The notes beneath the pieces were generated by a model. The model was not told the origin of the DNA. It worked only from the letters and a program-made list of their open reading frames with translations, and ran no database searches. Both the position numbers and the translations under genes were made by a program. From Liolophura sinensis (Eukaryota > Mollusca > Polyplacophora > Chitonida > Chitonidae), in assembly GCF_032854445.1 (NCBI RefSeq), contig NC_088307.1, positions 13,094,017 through 13,158,016 on the forward strand: 64,000 bases of DNA, written 5' to 3'. Below, piece by piece: positions 22,245 to 34,032 of this stretch. Numbering within the stretch: position 1 is the first letter of the stretch; each line of letters starts with the position of its first letter.

Positions 22245-24694
22245 TTATCCTGGTTGGCTAACAACGGCTTTAAGGTTTCTCCAGAAAATACACTGTTCCT
22301 CAGGTTTGGTGCTCCACTTCAGGAAAGTGATCTTGTGCCAGAGATTTCTCAGGGCTCTTCGCATCTGACGAACTGGAATGTCCTCCATCAGTACACAGAT
22401 GATGACGTCATCCCTGACTTCCTCCAGGCATTTCATGCCGCCGTATTCGATTTCCAGAGGGCCGTATGGGGATTCAAGAAACTCGGGACTGATGATTAAC
22501 AAAGTCTTGCGACTCTCCTTAATTTTGTTCACGATGTTTTCATGAATGGGTTTTCCAGGAATGAAATCTCTGTCATGAACACACAGTCGGACAGCATCTC
22601 CCACCAACTCAAGTTTTGGTCGTAATTGTCTGAGGACCCATTCGTACTCGTCAGAAGTGAAGGCCACAAAGGCGTCGTAGATGTATTCACGGTCAACAAA
22701 CATGTCCTCGGGAGGCGTCAGTTTAGAATACAACCAGTATCTGAGGTTTACTCGGTAACGATACATCCCTGTGGAGAGCAGGACTAAGATAAGTAAAGTC
22801 AAAATGCTAACCACCGAGATTATCAGATAAGTGTGGCAGACGCATTTGATTTCAAAATCAGTTAAGTGTTCTTGGAAGTCTTCCAGAAAAACTCGCGTCC
22901 CGTTGGGCAAGAGACATTTATATTTGTCTGCGTTATCCAAATTCGCCTTTCTCTGAAGAAGCCACCGAACAAATAAAATCGTATCACAAGAACACTGTAA
23001 CGGATTTCCACTCAACAAAAGCTGAAAAGGGTGTGCACTACCGCCTTGCAATATCCATGAGTCGAATTGTCTTATTTCTTCAGAGTTGAAGTAGGTAATG
23101 TCGTTGAATGTCATATCCAGTTTGTGCAGTTTTGTGAGATGCGATACGGTGCTTGGAAGACGCTGCAATTTGTTGTTGGACAAATGAACTCTTTTCAGTT
23201 TCTGATTTTTCTGAAATAGTTCCGGATGTAAAAATGTCAGATCGGTATTAGACAAATCAATCTCCTCTAAATCGACCTGTTGGATGAAATGGTCAGGGGT
23301 AGAACCAAGTTTTCCATTCTTGTTGCGACAGTTGGATAGATTCAGCGTCGTTAAATGTCGAAAATTGAAGAAGCATTCCAGTTCTATATCTTCGCATATG
23401 GCCACTGAAACATCAAGGTGGGTCAAATTTTTTATTCCAGAACCAAGCATCACAAAGCATATGTGTAGGTCTATGGAGGCAGCTCCAAAATACCGAAAAT
23501 TTGGGGATCAAGTGAAAGTTAAATCACCTTTCACCAGATTCTCAGTTTTAAATCCACTGATGCTGAACCATACCAGGTTCGGTGGAATAGTAATGTCCTC
23601 ATAGCCATATCCTGATGACTTGAGTGAGTTCTGCAGAGAACCTTTGCCATCAGCGGCCACAGACCGATGTCGACTGATATCAAGGTACTTCGGCCTTGGG
23701 AAGGAGCTCAGATACCGGTATGTCATCAAGGTTCTTGGCCAGAACTTAATGGCATGGTAAGACACGTTGAGACGTTCCAAGCAGTCATGTTGAAATCGCA
23801 TTGGATTTTTGCACGAATTTTTAACGTAAATGTCATTCTGAGATAGGTCCACCGAACGAACACAGATTTTACTCATGTATATGAAGTCATTCTCCTCCAA
23901 CTGATGCCCTCCGATTTTGCCTACACAAGTTAAGTTTATTGTCGTCATGTTACTGTTTTGCAGACCACTCAACGACAAAAGCACCATGTGTACGTTAAGA
24001 AACGCGTTATCGCTAAGGTTGAGAATTTCCAGCGAGGTCAAAGGTTCAAAAGATCCTCTCTCAATCATGAAAAGTTCACACTGAATTATTTCTAATTCTT
24101 TGACAGCAAGTTTTCCAAGCGACTTGAATGTTTCATTTCTTAAGGCTGTCCACGGACATGTCCAAGGAGACAAACTGACTTCCTTTGTAGAGATCCTAGT
24201 CAAATCTGTGAGCGCTTCAAATCCTACACCAAAAATAAAGTTGGGATCGAAGTCTAGAAACAGTGTTTTGAGGCTCTCTAGTCTGAGGCTCTCTGTATGA
24301 CGTATATGCTGCTGCCCAGTGAGCAGGCCCCGCACACCCCTGAATACATATCACTTTCAAACCCAAAAGAGGTCCAAATAACAGAGGTCTGAAAACCTTT
24401 GTACCAATGGGCAACGGATTATCTGACAAATTCAAAGAAACAAGAGTTCCAAGTCCTTGAAAGGCCTCCGGTAGGAGAGCTGTCAGTCTGTTGTTCGACA
24501 AATCCAGCGCCTGCAAATCAGATGCAGGCGAGACGATAATCAATACCTCGAATAATTGCAGAAAACTTCCCGGTGGGAACAGACGTTAATCCTCCAAACT
24601 TACAGTTTAGCAAATGTTTGTTTTGTCAAGGTGACACTTGGGATCTTCCAAACCACAAACAGACAAAGATGACTGCTAAAACATAATGCGCCAT
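22245..24694 (-). pseudogene. Toll-like receptor (LRR-TM-TIR), coding frame broken
   Basis: A single-exon TLR on the minus strand. It starts at 24,694 with a signal peptide (MAHYVLAVIFVCLWFG) and an LRR N-terminal block (LNCKFGGLTSVPT). LRRs follow (LQALDLSNNRL; LEILNLSDNAFL; LEEIDLSNTDL; LKRVHLSNNKLQRLP), then an LRR C-terminal cap (NPLQCSCDTILFVRWL) and one membrane segment (YLIISVVSILTLLILVLL). The TIR domain has box 1 YDAFVAF, box 2 RDFIPGKP and box 3 FW. Such receptors sense microbial ligands and signal through MyD88-type adaptors. Breaks seen: an in-frame TGA just after the signal peptide; a second stop with a frame change near 24,540; a frame change between about 24,335 and 24,217; and an in-frame TGA at 23,508-23,510 joining two otherwise collinear frames. 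The last 402 codons (22,245-23,453) are open. It is probably a recent pseudogene. Assembly error could explain some breaks but is unlikely to explain all. Confidence 0.9.
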
Positions 24695-24796
24695 GATTAA
24701 TAATTCTCACAATGTTTCGCTCTGTGTTTGTATCTTAGATACTGTATTCGGCTTCTGTACGTCCCTGGGAATACACCGGCAAAAGAGTAAAATTTA

Positions 24797-25018
24797 TTAA
24801 TTTATTTGACAGGTGTTTAACGCTGTACTCAAAATTAATTCACTTATACGATGGTGCCCCAGTATTATGGTGAGATAAAACCGGGCAGAGCCTAGGAGAA
24901 ACCCACAACCATCCGCAGGTTGCTGGAAAACCATCCTACCTACGGTCTGAGAGGAAGCTAGCATGAGCTGGACTTGAACTCACGGCGACCGCATTGGCGA
25001 AAGGCTCCTGGGCAATAA
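24797..25018 (-). mobile_element. SINE family A, diverged
   Basis: From tgacaggtgtttaacgctgt through accatccgcaggttgctgga to cgcattggcgaaaggctcct and gggcaat. It is more diverged than most copies and lacks the end of the tRNA-like head. It lies upstream of the TLR gene. Confidence 0.9.
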
Positions 25019-25230
25019 AATGACGACAGGCGGTAAATACAAATTTATCCCTGAAGCCTGGCCCATTTCTATTGTATCATCTGATTGTTGATTAATTTTG
25101 TGGTTAATGTAATAAATTACAATTAATACTAGTGCATTTTTTTGCACACATTTCGTCTTGACCATGTTGCTACGGAGCGTATAAATTGCTGCTTTTTAAG
25201 AATTTACATGAACAGTTAGAATCCTAAACG

Positions 25231-25337
25231 CAACAAGGAGGCACATTACATGCACTCTAAGGATTGCTTCGTCGTCATATGACTGAAAAAGTGACAGACG
25301 TTAAAAGTACGACGTTAAACCCCAAGAGCTCACTCAC
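25231..25337 (+). mobile_element. SINE family B tail fragment
   Basis: From caacaaggaggcacattaca through cgtcatatgactgaaaaagt to gtacgacgttaaaccccaag and agctcactcac. It has a small internal duplication of gacgtta. 5'-truncated. Confidence 0.9.
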
Positions 25338-25738
25338 CGGTTACGTGTGCTCATTTGCCAGTTGTCACACTAACTGCCGTCGTTACTTTGGTTCGTCACT
25401 AGCCACATTTCAGACGTCGTAGATTCGAATCCAGCTCTCGAACCTAGAGTGTCCATAATGGTGACCAGGTTACCTCACCAAAGGATGGTGGCTTACGCCA
25501 GCATTCTGGTTTTCTACACCTATTAGCCCTATAGCCTGTCGCTAAATACAGTGGTCTGCTCCTGTAATACATGAGAACGGGCTTTGGGCTTAGATAGAGA
25601 GAGAGAGAGAGATGTGAATGTATGGGTTTCAATATTAACGCCTGAAAGGGAAGGAAGGGGAGACAAATTTTTCTTTTATGCGCCTCCTGGTGGATGGTTG
25701 GCGAGCTCAAAGAACCTTAACTCATAAACTGGTGTGCT

Positions 25739-26027
25739 GAAAATCTATATTTATTTATTTATTTGATTGGTGTTTTACGCCGTACTCAAGAATATTTCAC
25801 TTATACGACGGCGGCCAGCATTGTGGTGGGAGGGAACAGGGCAAAATTCGGGGGAAAACCACGACCATCCGCAGGTTGCTGGCAGACCTTCCCACGTAGG
25901 GCCGGAGAGGAAGCCAGCATGAGCTGGACTTGACCTCACAGCGACCACATTGGTGAGAGGCTCCTGGGTCAATACGCTGCGCTAGCGCGCTAACCGACTG
26001 AGCCACGGAGGCCCCGAAAATCTATAT
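25739..26027 (-). mobile_element. SINE family A, full length with 12-bp target duplication
   Basis: A complete family A copy (25,751-26,015) is flanked by the identical 12-mer gaaaatctatat at 25,739-25,750 and 26,016-26,027. The A-rich tail side reads ttatttatttatttgattgg on +. The head complement ends gactgagccacggaggcccc. The intact target duplication marks a fairly recent retrotransposition. A short GA microsatellite lies upstream at 25,594-25,612. Confidence 0.95.
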
Positions 26028-28200
26028 GTGAAGAAATTTCTGGGTTTTACCCTTTCGACGGGAAATTTGGTGAAGGAGCTCACGGTTGCGGGTTTGTGTA
26101 ACATTATTTTAATCTTATCCATCTTAACTGTTGATCTTCACATTAAAACAAATGTGACAAAGTCTGATAGGTGCTACAGGCTAACTTATCTAAACGCTTT
26201 TGCACAAAGCGAAGAGACTCGCAGTTTTCAGTTAGATTTTCAGTCGGCATTATATATATTTACTTATACCAGTCAAATGAAGTGACAGTAGTGCTAAAAT
26301 AAGTCAGTTCATGAACACACATCACGCATTGAATTCTGGGAAGATCAAATCGCACACTAGGCAAGAAGTGCATTGGAGCACTTTTTAAGCGCTGAAATTT
26401 TTCTCTTTTTATGTGTAGCCAACGTATATGACGCTTGTCAATATACTTGTATTGTTTGTATAAATAAAAATTGAAAAAAGTGGAATAAAGTGGAATTTTA
26501 ATAAACAATATTTGAATGTCAGGCAACAAAATGGACATCGAATCTTGTTATATTTAGTTCAATCAACATCAAGGATTAAGCTGATATGCATATAGGCCAA
26601 AAAATAACGTAATTTGAAAAACTAAATGGCATTAAATAAGGTGTCAAAATGTTTTGTTTCGCTCATTTTTAAGAGCTGAAAATAGAAATGATGACCTCCC
26701 ATTGCGCCAAAGTCATCGCAAGAATAACTATGGAAATATTCAAGAAGAAAGTTGAAGAATTAGTGTACTCAGTAAATAAATGTTTCATGATTACCTGTTT
26801 TATTTACATACTTTTGGATTGAATGGGTGAATAGGATCAAAGCAAAAATAATTACTTTACATGAAATGTTAATTAATGTTAAAACTTATAACTTAAAAGT
26901 ATTAATATTTTATAACGTTAGTGTTTACGATTTAACACTCTAACCTATACATGTGTTAATTAAGTGTTGTAGCAAAGTGTTAATTTTGGTGTTTTTGTGT
27001 TAACACTTGAATTTTCAGTGTGTGTACTGTTTTTCTATTTTATATGCCCTACATGGATGTTATGATAAATGAAACGAATCAGTGATCTTAACGTTAAATC
27101 GAAAGAATTCTATATTAATTTCATCAATTAAAATTTATATATTGTTCCTTGAAATCAGGAAAAATGAATGTTTGCTGGATGTTTTTGAACATCTACTCTC
27201 TGAAAAATCGAAACACGCATGTTTTGTTTCTTTTGTTTTCTGAGGTTAAAAGCATCACTGCTACAAGTATTTGGAATCAACCATTTTAGAGGTGTTTCCG
27301 GGATACGAATTAAGATTTGTGTTCTTAGTATTTTTGTAACAATTATGTGTACCACTCGTATAGGCCTACAGAAATTGTTGCCATGGTCACTGTTTGTCAT
27401 GATTCCCTTTTGAGCATTATTCTGTGTGACACTTGGGAAGAGGAGGTTAACATCGTCAAGACAAAGGAGGAAAAACATTATATATGTAAACTATAAAGTA
27501 AATGAGGGCTCGCTATAACTTAGTATAGCAGGAACACATAAGATGGAAGATCACATGTGGATGTGTTCAAAATATATTCACGGACGACGATCTGACGTAT
27601 ATATGTACTACACCCTGAGGTAAGGTCGGGAATTCCTGTCAATTCCTCTCAATTTTAACTGCAGATGACAATATTCAGTTACCAAATTTCAGGGAAATAT
27701 ATCAAGAAAATATATTTTCTTTCTTTTAATATTTGTTTTGCCTCACTGGCATAAGTAAAACATTAAAATTTCCTACAATATGTATTCTGGCTTAGCGACA
27801 GTGTGTGGTTGTTGATAAAAAAAATTTTACTGCTTGCCTAGAATAAATCTAAGTTTCATATCCGACATTAGAAGTCGACTAGAAAACCAAGAAGTCGTTC
27901 CAAGTGAGTAATGGTCAGACCCATTTTCAAAATAACCTAAAGCATCAGTTTCCAAAGGAACATATAGGAAATATTATATAAATATACTCAGCAAAAATAG
28001 AAACGCACGAAGCAATTTTATGTTGTTTTCTTTCAGTATTAGATAACGTATTAACTCAACAATCAGAGTTAGTATTCTATATGAACTTTGGGTTCAATTT
28101 CTACCAGATTTTAACATTTTAGGGCAATAATCCAGGAGCTATGGCAGCTTAAAAACGGAGTGATCGGTAGTCACAATTCACGCTCTTCGTGATGCAGTCT
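26028..28200. other. No gene seen; AT-rich spacer
   Basis: AT-rich sequence without supported exons. About 26,900-27,010 is rich in gtgttaa/ttaacac motifs, including a gtgttaacac palindrome. About 27,690-27,990 carries the interspersed repeat also seen at 9,760-9,990. Just after it is tatactcagcaaaaatagaa acgcacg-type sequence, which could be the end of a DNA transposon, but no partner end was found. Confidence 0.5.
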
Positions 28201-28204
28201 GTGA

Positions 28205-28326
28205 ATGGTCTTGGGTTTCCCCCGGGCTCTGTCCAGTTTACTTCAACCATATTGCTGGGCGTCGTCGTATTTAAGTGAAATATTCTTGAGTACGGCGTAA
28301 AGTGAAAATCAGATAAATAAATAAAT
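28205..28326 (+). mobile_element. SINE family A, truncated
   Basis: Head-first orientation, 5'-truncated: ggtcttgggtttcccccggg through gctgggcgtcgtcgtattta to ttcttgagtacggcgtaaag and an aaataaataaat end. Confidence 0.9.
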
Positions 28327-28585
28327 GCATTTAAAGCCCACGTATAGCGAGATCACAGCGTAACTTGACATTGTTCAGTCGATCTTCTGTGTTGATGCAT
28401 GCGTGTGTCTCTGTGGTGACATGTAGCTGACACATCAAGGCTCCCAAGTCTCGTTTGACCTTTGACCTACTTTGTACTTCCGGAACCACTGCGTCATCCG
28501 CGGCAGATATAAAATCTCTATCTATTTGCATCCATACTATATTATCTTAACTGTTTTATCGTTATTATTGAAAATTTTTTGTCAG

Positions 28586-29324
28586 AGCGAGTGCTTTGTG
28601 GCCTTGTGTAACCACCGCTTTGGAAAACAAAGTAAAATACCAGGTTGCACAGCCTTCAGATTCCCTTTCAACGATACTCCGAGGAAAATATGGAGCAGGC
28701 TTTGCAGGTAGGTTGTCGGTCTGCATGTCAAGTTGCGATTTACGTAGCCTACTGAAAACTTTTTTCCCCTATACATGTCCGTGATGTATGTAATAAATTT
28801 CTCCATTATGTTGTTGAAGGGAAGCTAAGGCAAAGGCCAATACTTTGGGTATTTACGTGTAGATTTTATCTGAAGTGTTACCTTTAAGTTCGAGACAACA
28901 ACATTAACCATATAACTGGATGTCTAGCTTGACACGATACCCAGTGACCAAAGAGTAAAGGCATAAGCTCGTCATGGCATGTGGCGTTACTATTGATATC
29001 ATATCAACTAAAATCAGTTTAGTAAATACGGCAGTGAACAAATATGTTCTTGTCAGTTATACTGAGATATCTTGTCAAAGGCCTACGTGTAAGTTCGTGT
29101 ACCTGGGCCAATATATTAAAAGCCTACAGACCACTTTTTCACTTTTTTATAACCCTGAAAAACAAATAGAAGCAAATAAAACTTACAACAGATTCATGCA
29201 GAGCATATATTTATGTTATTTTAGGAGAGCTGATAGGAAGGCCACATTCAATGATAGAATATACAGTTGCCACTTCAAGCGGAGAGTGAGGGACAAGGAA
29301 AACGGACCGACCATATTTCCATAG
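28586..29324 (+). pseudogene. THAP zinc-finger domain, two exons (remnant)
   Basis: Exon 28,586-28,707 (acceptor gtcag, donor GT at 28,708) encodes ECFVALCNHRFGKQSKIPGC through PRKIWSRLC. Exon 29,225-29,324 joins in phase (RRADRKATFNDRIYSCHF) and ends GPTIFP and TAG. The order C-x4-C, W, then GPTIF fits a THAP domain, a C2CH DNA-binding module found in transcription factors and P-element-type transposases. The expected C-x2-H pair reads Y-S-C-H-F, so the third zinc ligand appears changed to Tyr, with a Cys directly before the His. The stop falls right after the domain, and no effector region or start codon is seen. It is probably an inactive fragment of a THAP gene or of a DNA transposon. Confidence 0.7.
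28800..29224. other. THAP intron
   Basis: Sequence between the two THAP exons. It holds a short open frame (from 28,974) that runs into exon 2 but has no domain of its own before 29,225. Confidence 0.5.
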
Positions 29325-29522
29325 AATGAGACTTTTCACCTTTTCAAATGCAGTTATGGCTTATCCCAGACAGTGTTTATACGGGTAAATGTTCGTTTAC
29401 ATATAGGCGACTATACATTGATTGTTAACAGTGAGAGCATTGATTTCTTAAAAATCCCTCCACCAAGGCTTGATTAGAATCTCCGCCTCCTGTGGCCAAA
29501 TGATTTTTATTTTGATTTTTAT

Positions 29523-29742
29523 TTTGATTGGTGTTTTACGCCGTACTCAAGTATATTTCACTCATACCACGGCGGCCAGCATTATGGTGGGTGGAAACCG
29601 GGCAAAGCCCGGGGGAAACCGACGACCATCCGCAGGTAACTGAGAGACCTTCCCACCTACGACCGGAGAGGAAACCAGCATGAGCTGGACTTGAACTCAC
29701 AGCGACCGCATTGGTGAGAGACTCCTGTGTCATTACGCTGCA
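29523..29742 (-). mobile_element. SINE family A, nearly full length
   Basis: From ttgattggtgttttacgccg through cgaccatccgcaggtaactg to gagagactcctgtgtcatta and cgctgc. The last part of the tRNA-like head is missing. Confidence 0.93.
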
Positions 29743-30221
29743 AATGTTTTTTAAGATTATATTTTAAAGATAGTGTATCTAATCATATAGGTTACCACTG
29801 AATTGTGATTTAATTCAACTTATTATGTTCAAAGCATATTAAATATGTTCCAGAGCTAGTAAACCAAGAGAGGTGGCACCTATGATATCACTATTACCGG
29901 TAGATGAGGAGATTAAAATGGAGGTCAAATGATCTACAGGTCTCGCATGACCATGACAGTTACTGTCACCCATGCAGTAAGGACAGCTGCGTTGCTAAAT
30001 TCCATCATTTTGATAGTATAATCTACTTTGATGAGACTTCAATTGATTTTTCTTTTTTGAAGTCCTATTTCAAATTTTAAAATGTTGTACTTTATAAGTG
30101 GTTTGGAGGCAAGCGAATTTAAGTTGTCTGATGCATTGGGGCATGTTTACATATGTCAGTCTGTGTTCATTCCAAGTAAAGTTTGAACAACACGAATTCT
30201 TTCCTTCCAAAGAAGGCCATG

Positions 30222-30292
30222 TTATGCTGACTGCCCTCATATAAGTGAAATAGTTTTCAGTATGGCATAAAACAGCAATCAAATAAATAAAA
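30222..30292 (+). mobile_element. SINE family A tail fragment
   Basis: The sequence gccctcatataagtgaaata, then agtatggcataaaacagcaa and tcaaataaataaa, is a diverged family A 3' end. Confidence 0.8.
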
Positions 30293-30319
30293 CAATCATT
30301 GATTTTCGTGATAAATAAA

Positions 30320-31002
30320 TTATAGCAGAGGTACAAATTTACTAAAATAACAGTCTTTCAGCAGTGTTAGATTTTGTTCCCACTCCATGTCCTTTTGAAC
30401 TCTGACAACAGTCATATCTGTGGCTGACCACACAACAAAATCACAACATGATTTGTTAGTAACAAATAACTCCTCTCGCAATTGATGGTAGTAATCATGA
30501 CATTTCTTCAAAAAGACCAGACCATTTTCACCACCTGGAAAAAAAGAATAGTGGTCACTTATTTTTGAGTTTTACTTTTGAAGTGAAGTGCATTCGGTAA
30601 AAACAGTATTCCCATTTACTCTGAAAGCACTAATGTTGGTATTTATTTTACATTAAAATTTATTTTAAAATGACGTTCAAAAAACTCATTCCAAAGAGTC
30701 TTACAGTTCCTAGTTAGGATTTAGCTGATAACCTGAACCAAACTGAAGTAATAACCGACTTAACAATCGTAACTTGTAATCGTAAAAGTCTATGACAATT
30801 CCGCATTTACCTAGAAAAGGTTCTTTCATCCTTGCTATTCCCACCAGGATGTTGGAATTTCTGATTGAGAATCGACATTTTACTTCAATGATCTCTGGTG
30901 GACAATTGTCTGGACCATACACTCGGACACCAGCTGAACGGGGTTGTATCACTAAGCCATCTGGGGATGCTGCCAAAACCCCACACTCGTGCATCCACAA
31001 AC
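30320..31002 (-). CDS. YqaJ-type recombinase/exonuclease domain, last two exons
   Basis: On the minus strand, exon 30,811-31,002 (192 nt; acceptor CTTAG, donor GTAAAT) encodes LWMHECGVLAASPDGLV and PPEIIEVKCRFS. Exon 30,320-30,534 (acceptor TTCCAG) continues in phase as GGENGLVFLKKCHDYYHQL and CDFVVWSATDMTVVRV to a stop after KFVPLL. SPDG, then E-x-K, then the YY-Q and CDFVV-W blocks are the core of the YqaJ/lambda-exonuclease-like nuclease fold (PD-(D/E)xK). Animal genomes carry many spliced copies of this family, often with other domains and possibly derived from mobile elements. Function here is unknown. Upstream exons are not identified with confidence. The two exons have no internal stops. 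Confidence 0.8.
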
Positions 31003-31439
31003 CTAAGAGAACAAAACAATGAGTTTCTGTATTATACATATCCGTAATTTGTAGAAAAATGAATTTGTTGGTTCATGCTGCGGCTACATCAGCAAAACTT
31101 TAACTATATTGAGGTACTATACACTATACACCTTTTGTTAATGCATTATTACTGTTGTTGAAAATATGCTACTTATTTTTCCATTTGAACAAAAAAGTAT
31201 TTTCTCAGAACAAATTTGAGTGCATTCTTACATGTTCTCAGAATGATGTATAGACCATAATGAATCTATCCAGCAAAATTATAAAAATCAAATAAAATCA
31301 CACATAAACATAAACAGCATGAAATATGGCTTTCAACACAGAAAGCATAAGGTAGCTATAAAGTCTGAGTTCAACAATAAAATAAAACAAATCAAATAAA
31401 ATCGAAAACAAACATAAACTCAACATGAACAGTACTACA

Positions 31440-32200
31440 GCGTCAAAGCCTGATTTATAAATGATAAAAACAGCAAAGCATTTCCAAATCTTTCAAACAA
31501 ACATTTTGACGATGTCCTACCAGTGAAAGGACCTAAATTCCCTAGTTTATCATACAGAAATTGCCGATGGTCATCATTAAACGGAGTCTTCAGTGCCCTA
31601 TATAACGATGTGGTGGCTGTCTTATATGGTCGTGATTTCAAAGAAATTATCTGTAACGATACCAGTAATCAGCAAAAAAGAGAAAAAACCCTATTACATG
31701 TACACATATAAAAAAATTTATTTATTTATTTATTTGATTGGAGTTTTACGCCATACTCAAGAATATTTCACTTATACGACGGCGGCCAGCATTATGGTGG
31801 GTGGAAACCGGGCACAGCCCGGAAGAAACCCACGACCATCCGCAGGTTGCTGACAAACCTTCCCACTTACGGCCGGAGAGGACGCCAGCATAAGCTGGAC
31901 TTGAACTTACAGCGACCGCATTGGTGAGAGGCTCCTGGGTCAATACGCTGCGCTAGCGCGCTAACCGACTGAGCCACGGAGGCCCCCCATGTAAAATAAA
32001 AAACAAAAAAAAAAAACAAATCTATTTTAAATGCATTTGGAAGACAAGATAAGATCAAATTGACACTACTTTGCAGACCTTCATCACACAACCGATGTCA
32101 AAATGTAAACTGATACTTACCTATACGTTGGTTTGGCATCCGGATATAATCTTGAACTGGAATTAACTGATGATTAGTAACCGATGTTTCTTAAAATAGC
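31440..32200 (-). other. Possible upstream exons of the YqaJ gene, unproven
   Basis: Two minus-strand pieces look exon-like. About 31,518-31,660 (SRPYKTATTSLYRALKTPF through LGPFTG, then a GTAGGA donor-like site) is one. About 32,120-32,190 (HQLIPVQDYIRMPNQRI, then GTAAGT) is the other. I do not recognise either and cannot show that they join the YqaJ exons. A SINE lies between them. Confidence 0.25.
31718..31986 (-). mobile_element. SINE family A, full length
   Basis: A complete, low-divergence copy from the tttatttatttatttgattg tail side to gactgagccacggaggcccc. An A-rich stretch follows on the head side. No clear target duplication was identified. Confidence 0.95.
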
Positions 32201-33130
32201 CAGTTTTATCCAAGATTTTATTTTAGGATACCATCAAACAGAAAATAATGGGTCTCAAACATGATACAAGCAAAATATGAAATTTACTTTTAATAAATCA
32301 TAACAATGTGCAAACTATTCAACGATATCTTGAATAAGTTTGTTGCACGTGTGCACAATTTCAGAGCAATAACATGTAACAATTCGTAAATACTTTGACA
32401 GCATATCAAACAGACGACAGCGTCAAATGAATAACATTAACAACAACAACAACACTTCAGAAGTCCCTTTCACTTTTCTTGTCTCTTCAAGCGTTGTGGC
32501 GTGGCTTATATTTGAAGTTGTTTACAGTCTTATTTTAATTCAACAGCTGGTAACATTCACGCTATTGTCAAACATCTACGTTTTCGCCTCGAACTTACAC
32601 GGAAACCCATGTTATTGTAACACTAACTTACAACAAAGTACATCAGCACTGCAGAATGCACTACTGACCTTTGTCTTATAGGAACGATCACGCTAAGATG
32701 ACTGCACCACCGCCTCCACGTGCATGAAGTTACGGTTGAAAAGAAACTTTTGAACATGTCCGGCTTCAACGGAAAGCTCGGCTTTCCGCCACAGCTTGCT
32801 GCTATCGCTGGCGTATGAAACAAAATACTGTATGGAAAACGCCATGTTGTGTTGTAGTTGTAACGCACTTTGTTTTCGGAGGTAAAATTTCACGCCCTGG
32901 TGATTACGAAACTTGAGAGCCCCGGCTTGTTGAATAGCCCAGGCTGTTCATGTTTCTATATCACCGTCGTTATAAAGGACTGTCAGTTCCCTGATAAAGC
33001 TCTAGTTTTCAGACAAAATCTTGTGACATCGATCTGTGAGCAGGTATGTAGTCCATATAGCTACACATGTACTTGATACAAAACGATATACATTTGCTTT
33101 ATGGGAGTAGCAGACGTTCCGTTAATTCAA
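32200..33130. other. No recognised gene
   Basis: Several short open frames exist. One plus-strand frame ends at a donor-like site near 33,043 (gagcag then gtatgt), but it has no recognisable domain. No repeat of note. Confidence 0.4.
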
Positions 33131-33138
33131 CATGCAGA

Positions 33139-33225
33139 GTGAGTGAGTGAGTGAGTGCTTGGGGTTTAACGTCGTACTCAACAATTTTTCAGTCATATGA
33201 CGACGAAGGAATCTTTAGGGTGCAT
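33139..33225 (-). mobile_element. SINE family B, 3'-end fragment
   Basis: On + it reads gtgagtgagtgagtgcttgg, then gtttaacgtcgtactcaaca and gtcatatgacgacgaaggaa. Only the last ~85 bp of family B are present. Confidence 0.92.
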
Positions 33226-33639
33226 CAACATGCAGACAATATTAGGATGTCATGTTCAGTATTACACAGAGTTTCAGAGCACTTTCTAGCGTCACTCAAG
33301 CAACAGGTTTTTAGCTGAAGTTAACAGTTTATTCCTTTTTAGTGTATACATCCGTAATGAACTAACAGTAACGCCACGACTTCCATAACAGCAGGGCCGT
33401 CATGAAGCATGTGGGTAATGTATAAGAAACTATTCCGTGGTGCATGAGCCTCGTACGTATACCCAGACTCAGACAAATACGTTTCCAGACGTTTTCCCTG
33501 TAAGGACATTCGCCGACGCGCATGCTGACCTACATCTTTACGACTGAGGTCAAAGATCATTAACTTGTATAGGTAAATAATCCAATTGAACAGTACACTC
33601 TGTCCCTTTGCGTGATGTCTTATTCTTACATGTTTACCT

Positions 33640-33860
33640 ATTTGATTGAGGTTTAATAACGTGTCGAAATTTTATTTTACCTACGTGACGGTGGCCATGT
33701 GCAACGGTTGAGGACACTGGAGATAGTCCTGTAGACAACACCACACCACGAAAACTTCCTGACAAACTTTCTCGCATAAAGCAGCGGCGAATCAGCGGGG
33801 GTCGGACTTGAAGCATGAAATTCTCTAGTTAGTGGCAAGGCCACGTTCAGCTTGTTCACA
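33640..33860. repeat. Degenerate SINE-like repeat
   Basis: The start (tttgattgaggtttaataac, then ctacgtgacggtggcca) resembles a mutated family A tail. It continues into cttcctgacaaactttctcg and tcggacttgaagcat, which look like the body and B-box part of a SINE. Too diverged to assign to a family. Confidence 0.5.
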
Positions 33861-33868
33861 CGACAGCG

Positions 33869-34032
33869 GCACACAGCATAGGAACAAGGTACAAATGAAT
33901 GACACTGTGGGTAAATTCTGAATGTATGGAATTGTGTACATGCTCGATGCCATTTGAAAGGGATTTCAGTGAGAAATAGATGGATCGTCGTTTAGGAGCT
34001 TTCCTGCTTTCCGTGCAAATCGGGGATATTTG
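33869..34032 (+). repeat. 164-bp direct repeat, left copy
   Basis: Closely matches 35,537-35,700 (acacagcata, tgtgggtaaattctg, gtgtacatgctcgatgccat, ttgaaagggattt). The pair brackets the RING/B-box exon of TRIM copy 3, about 730 bp before its start codon. Confidence 0.9.

Noticed and set aside
26900-27010. Possible DNA transposon end (gtgttaacac-rich patch)
   Set aside because: No matching inverted partner or target duplication was found; it may be simple AT-rich sequence.
33339-33560. 73-residue minus-strand frame
   Set aside because: No recognised motif, no splice or promoter context.
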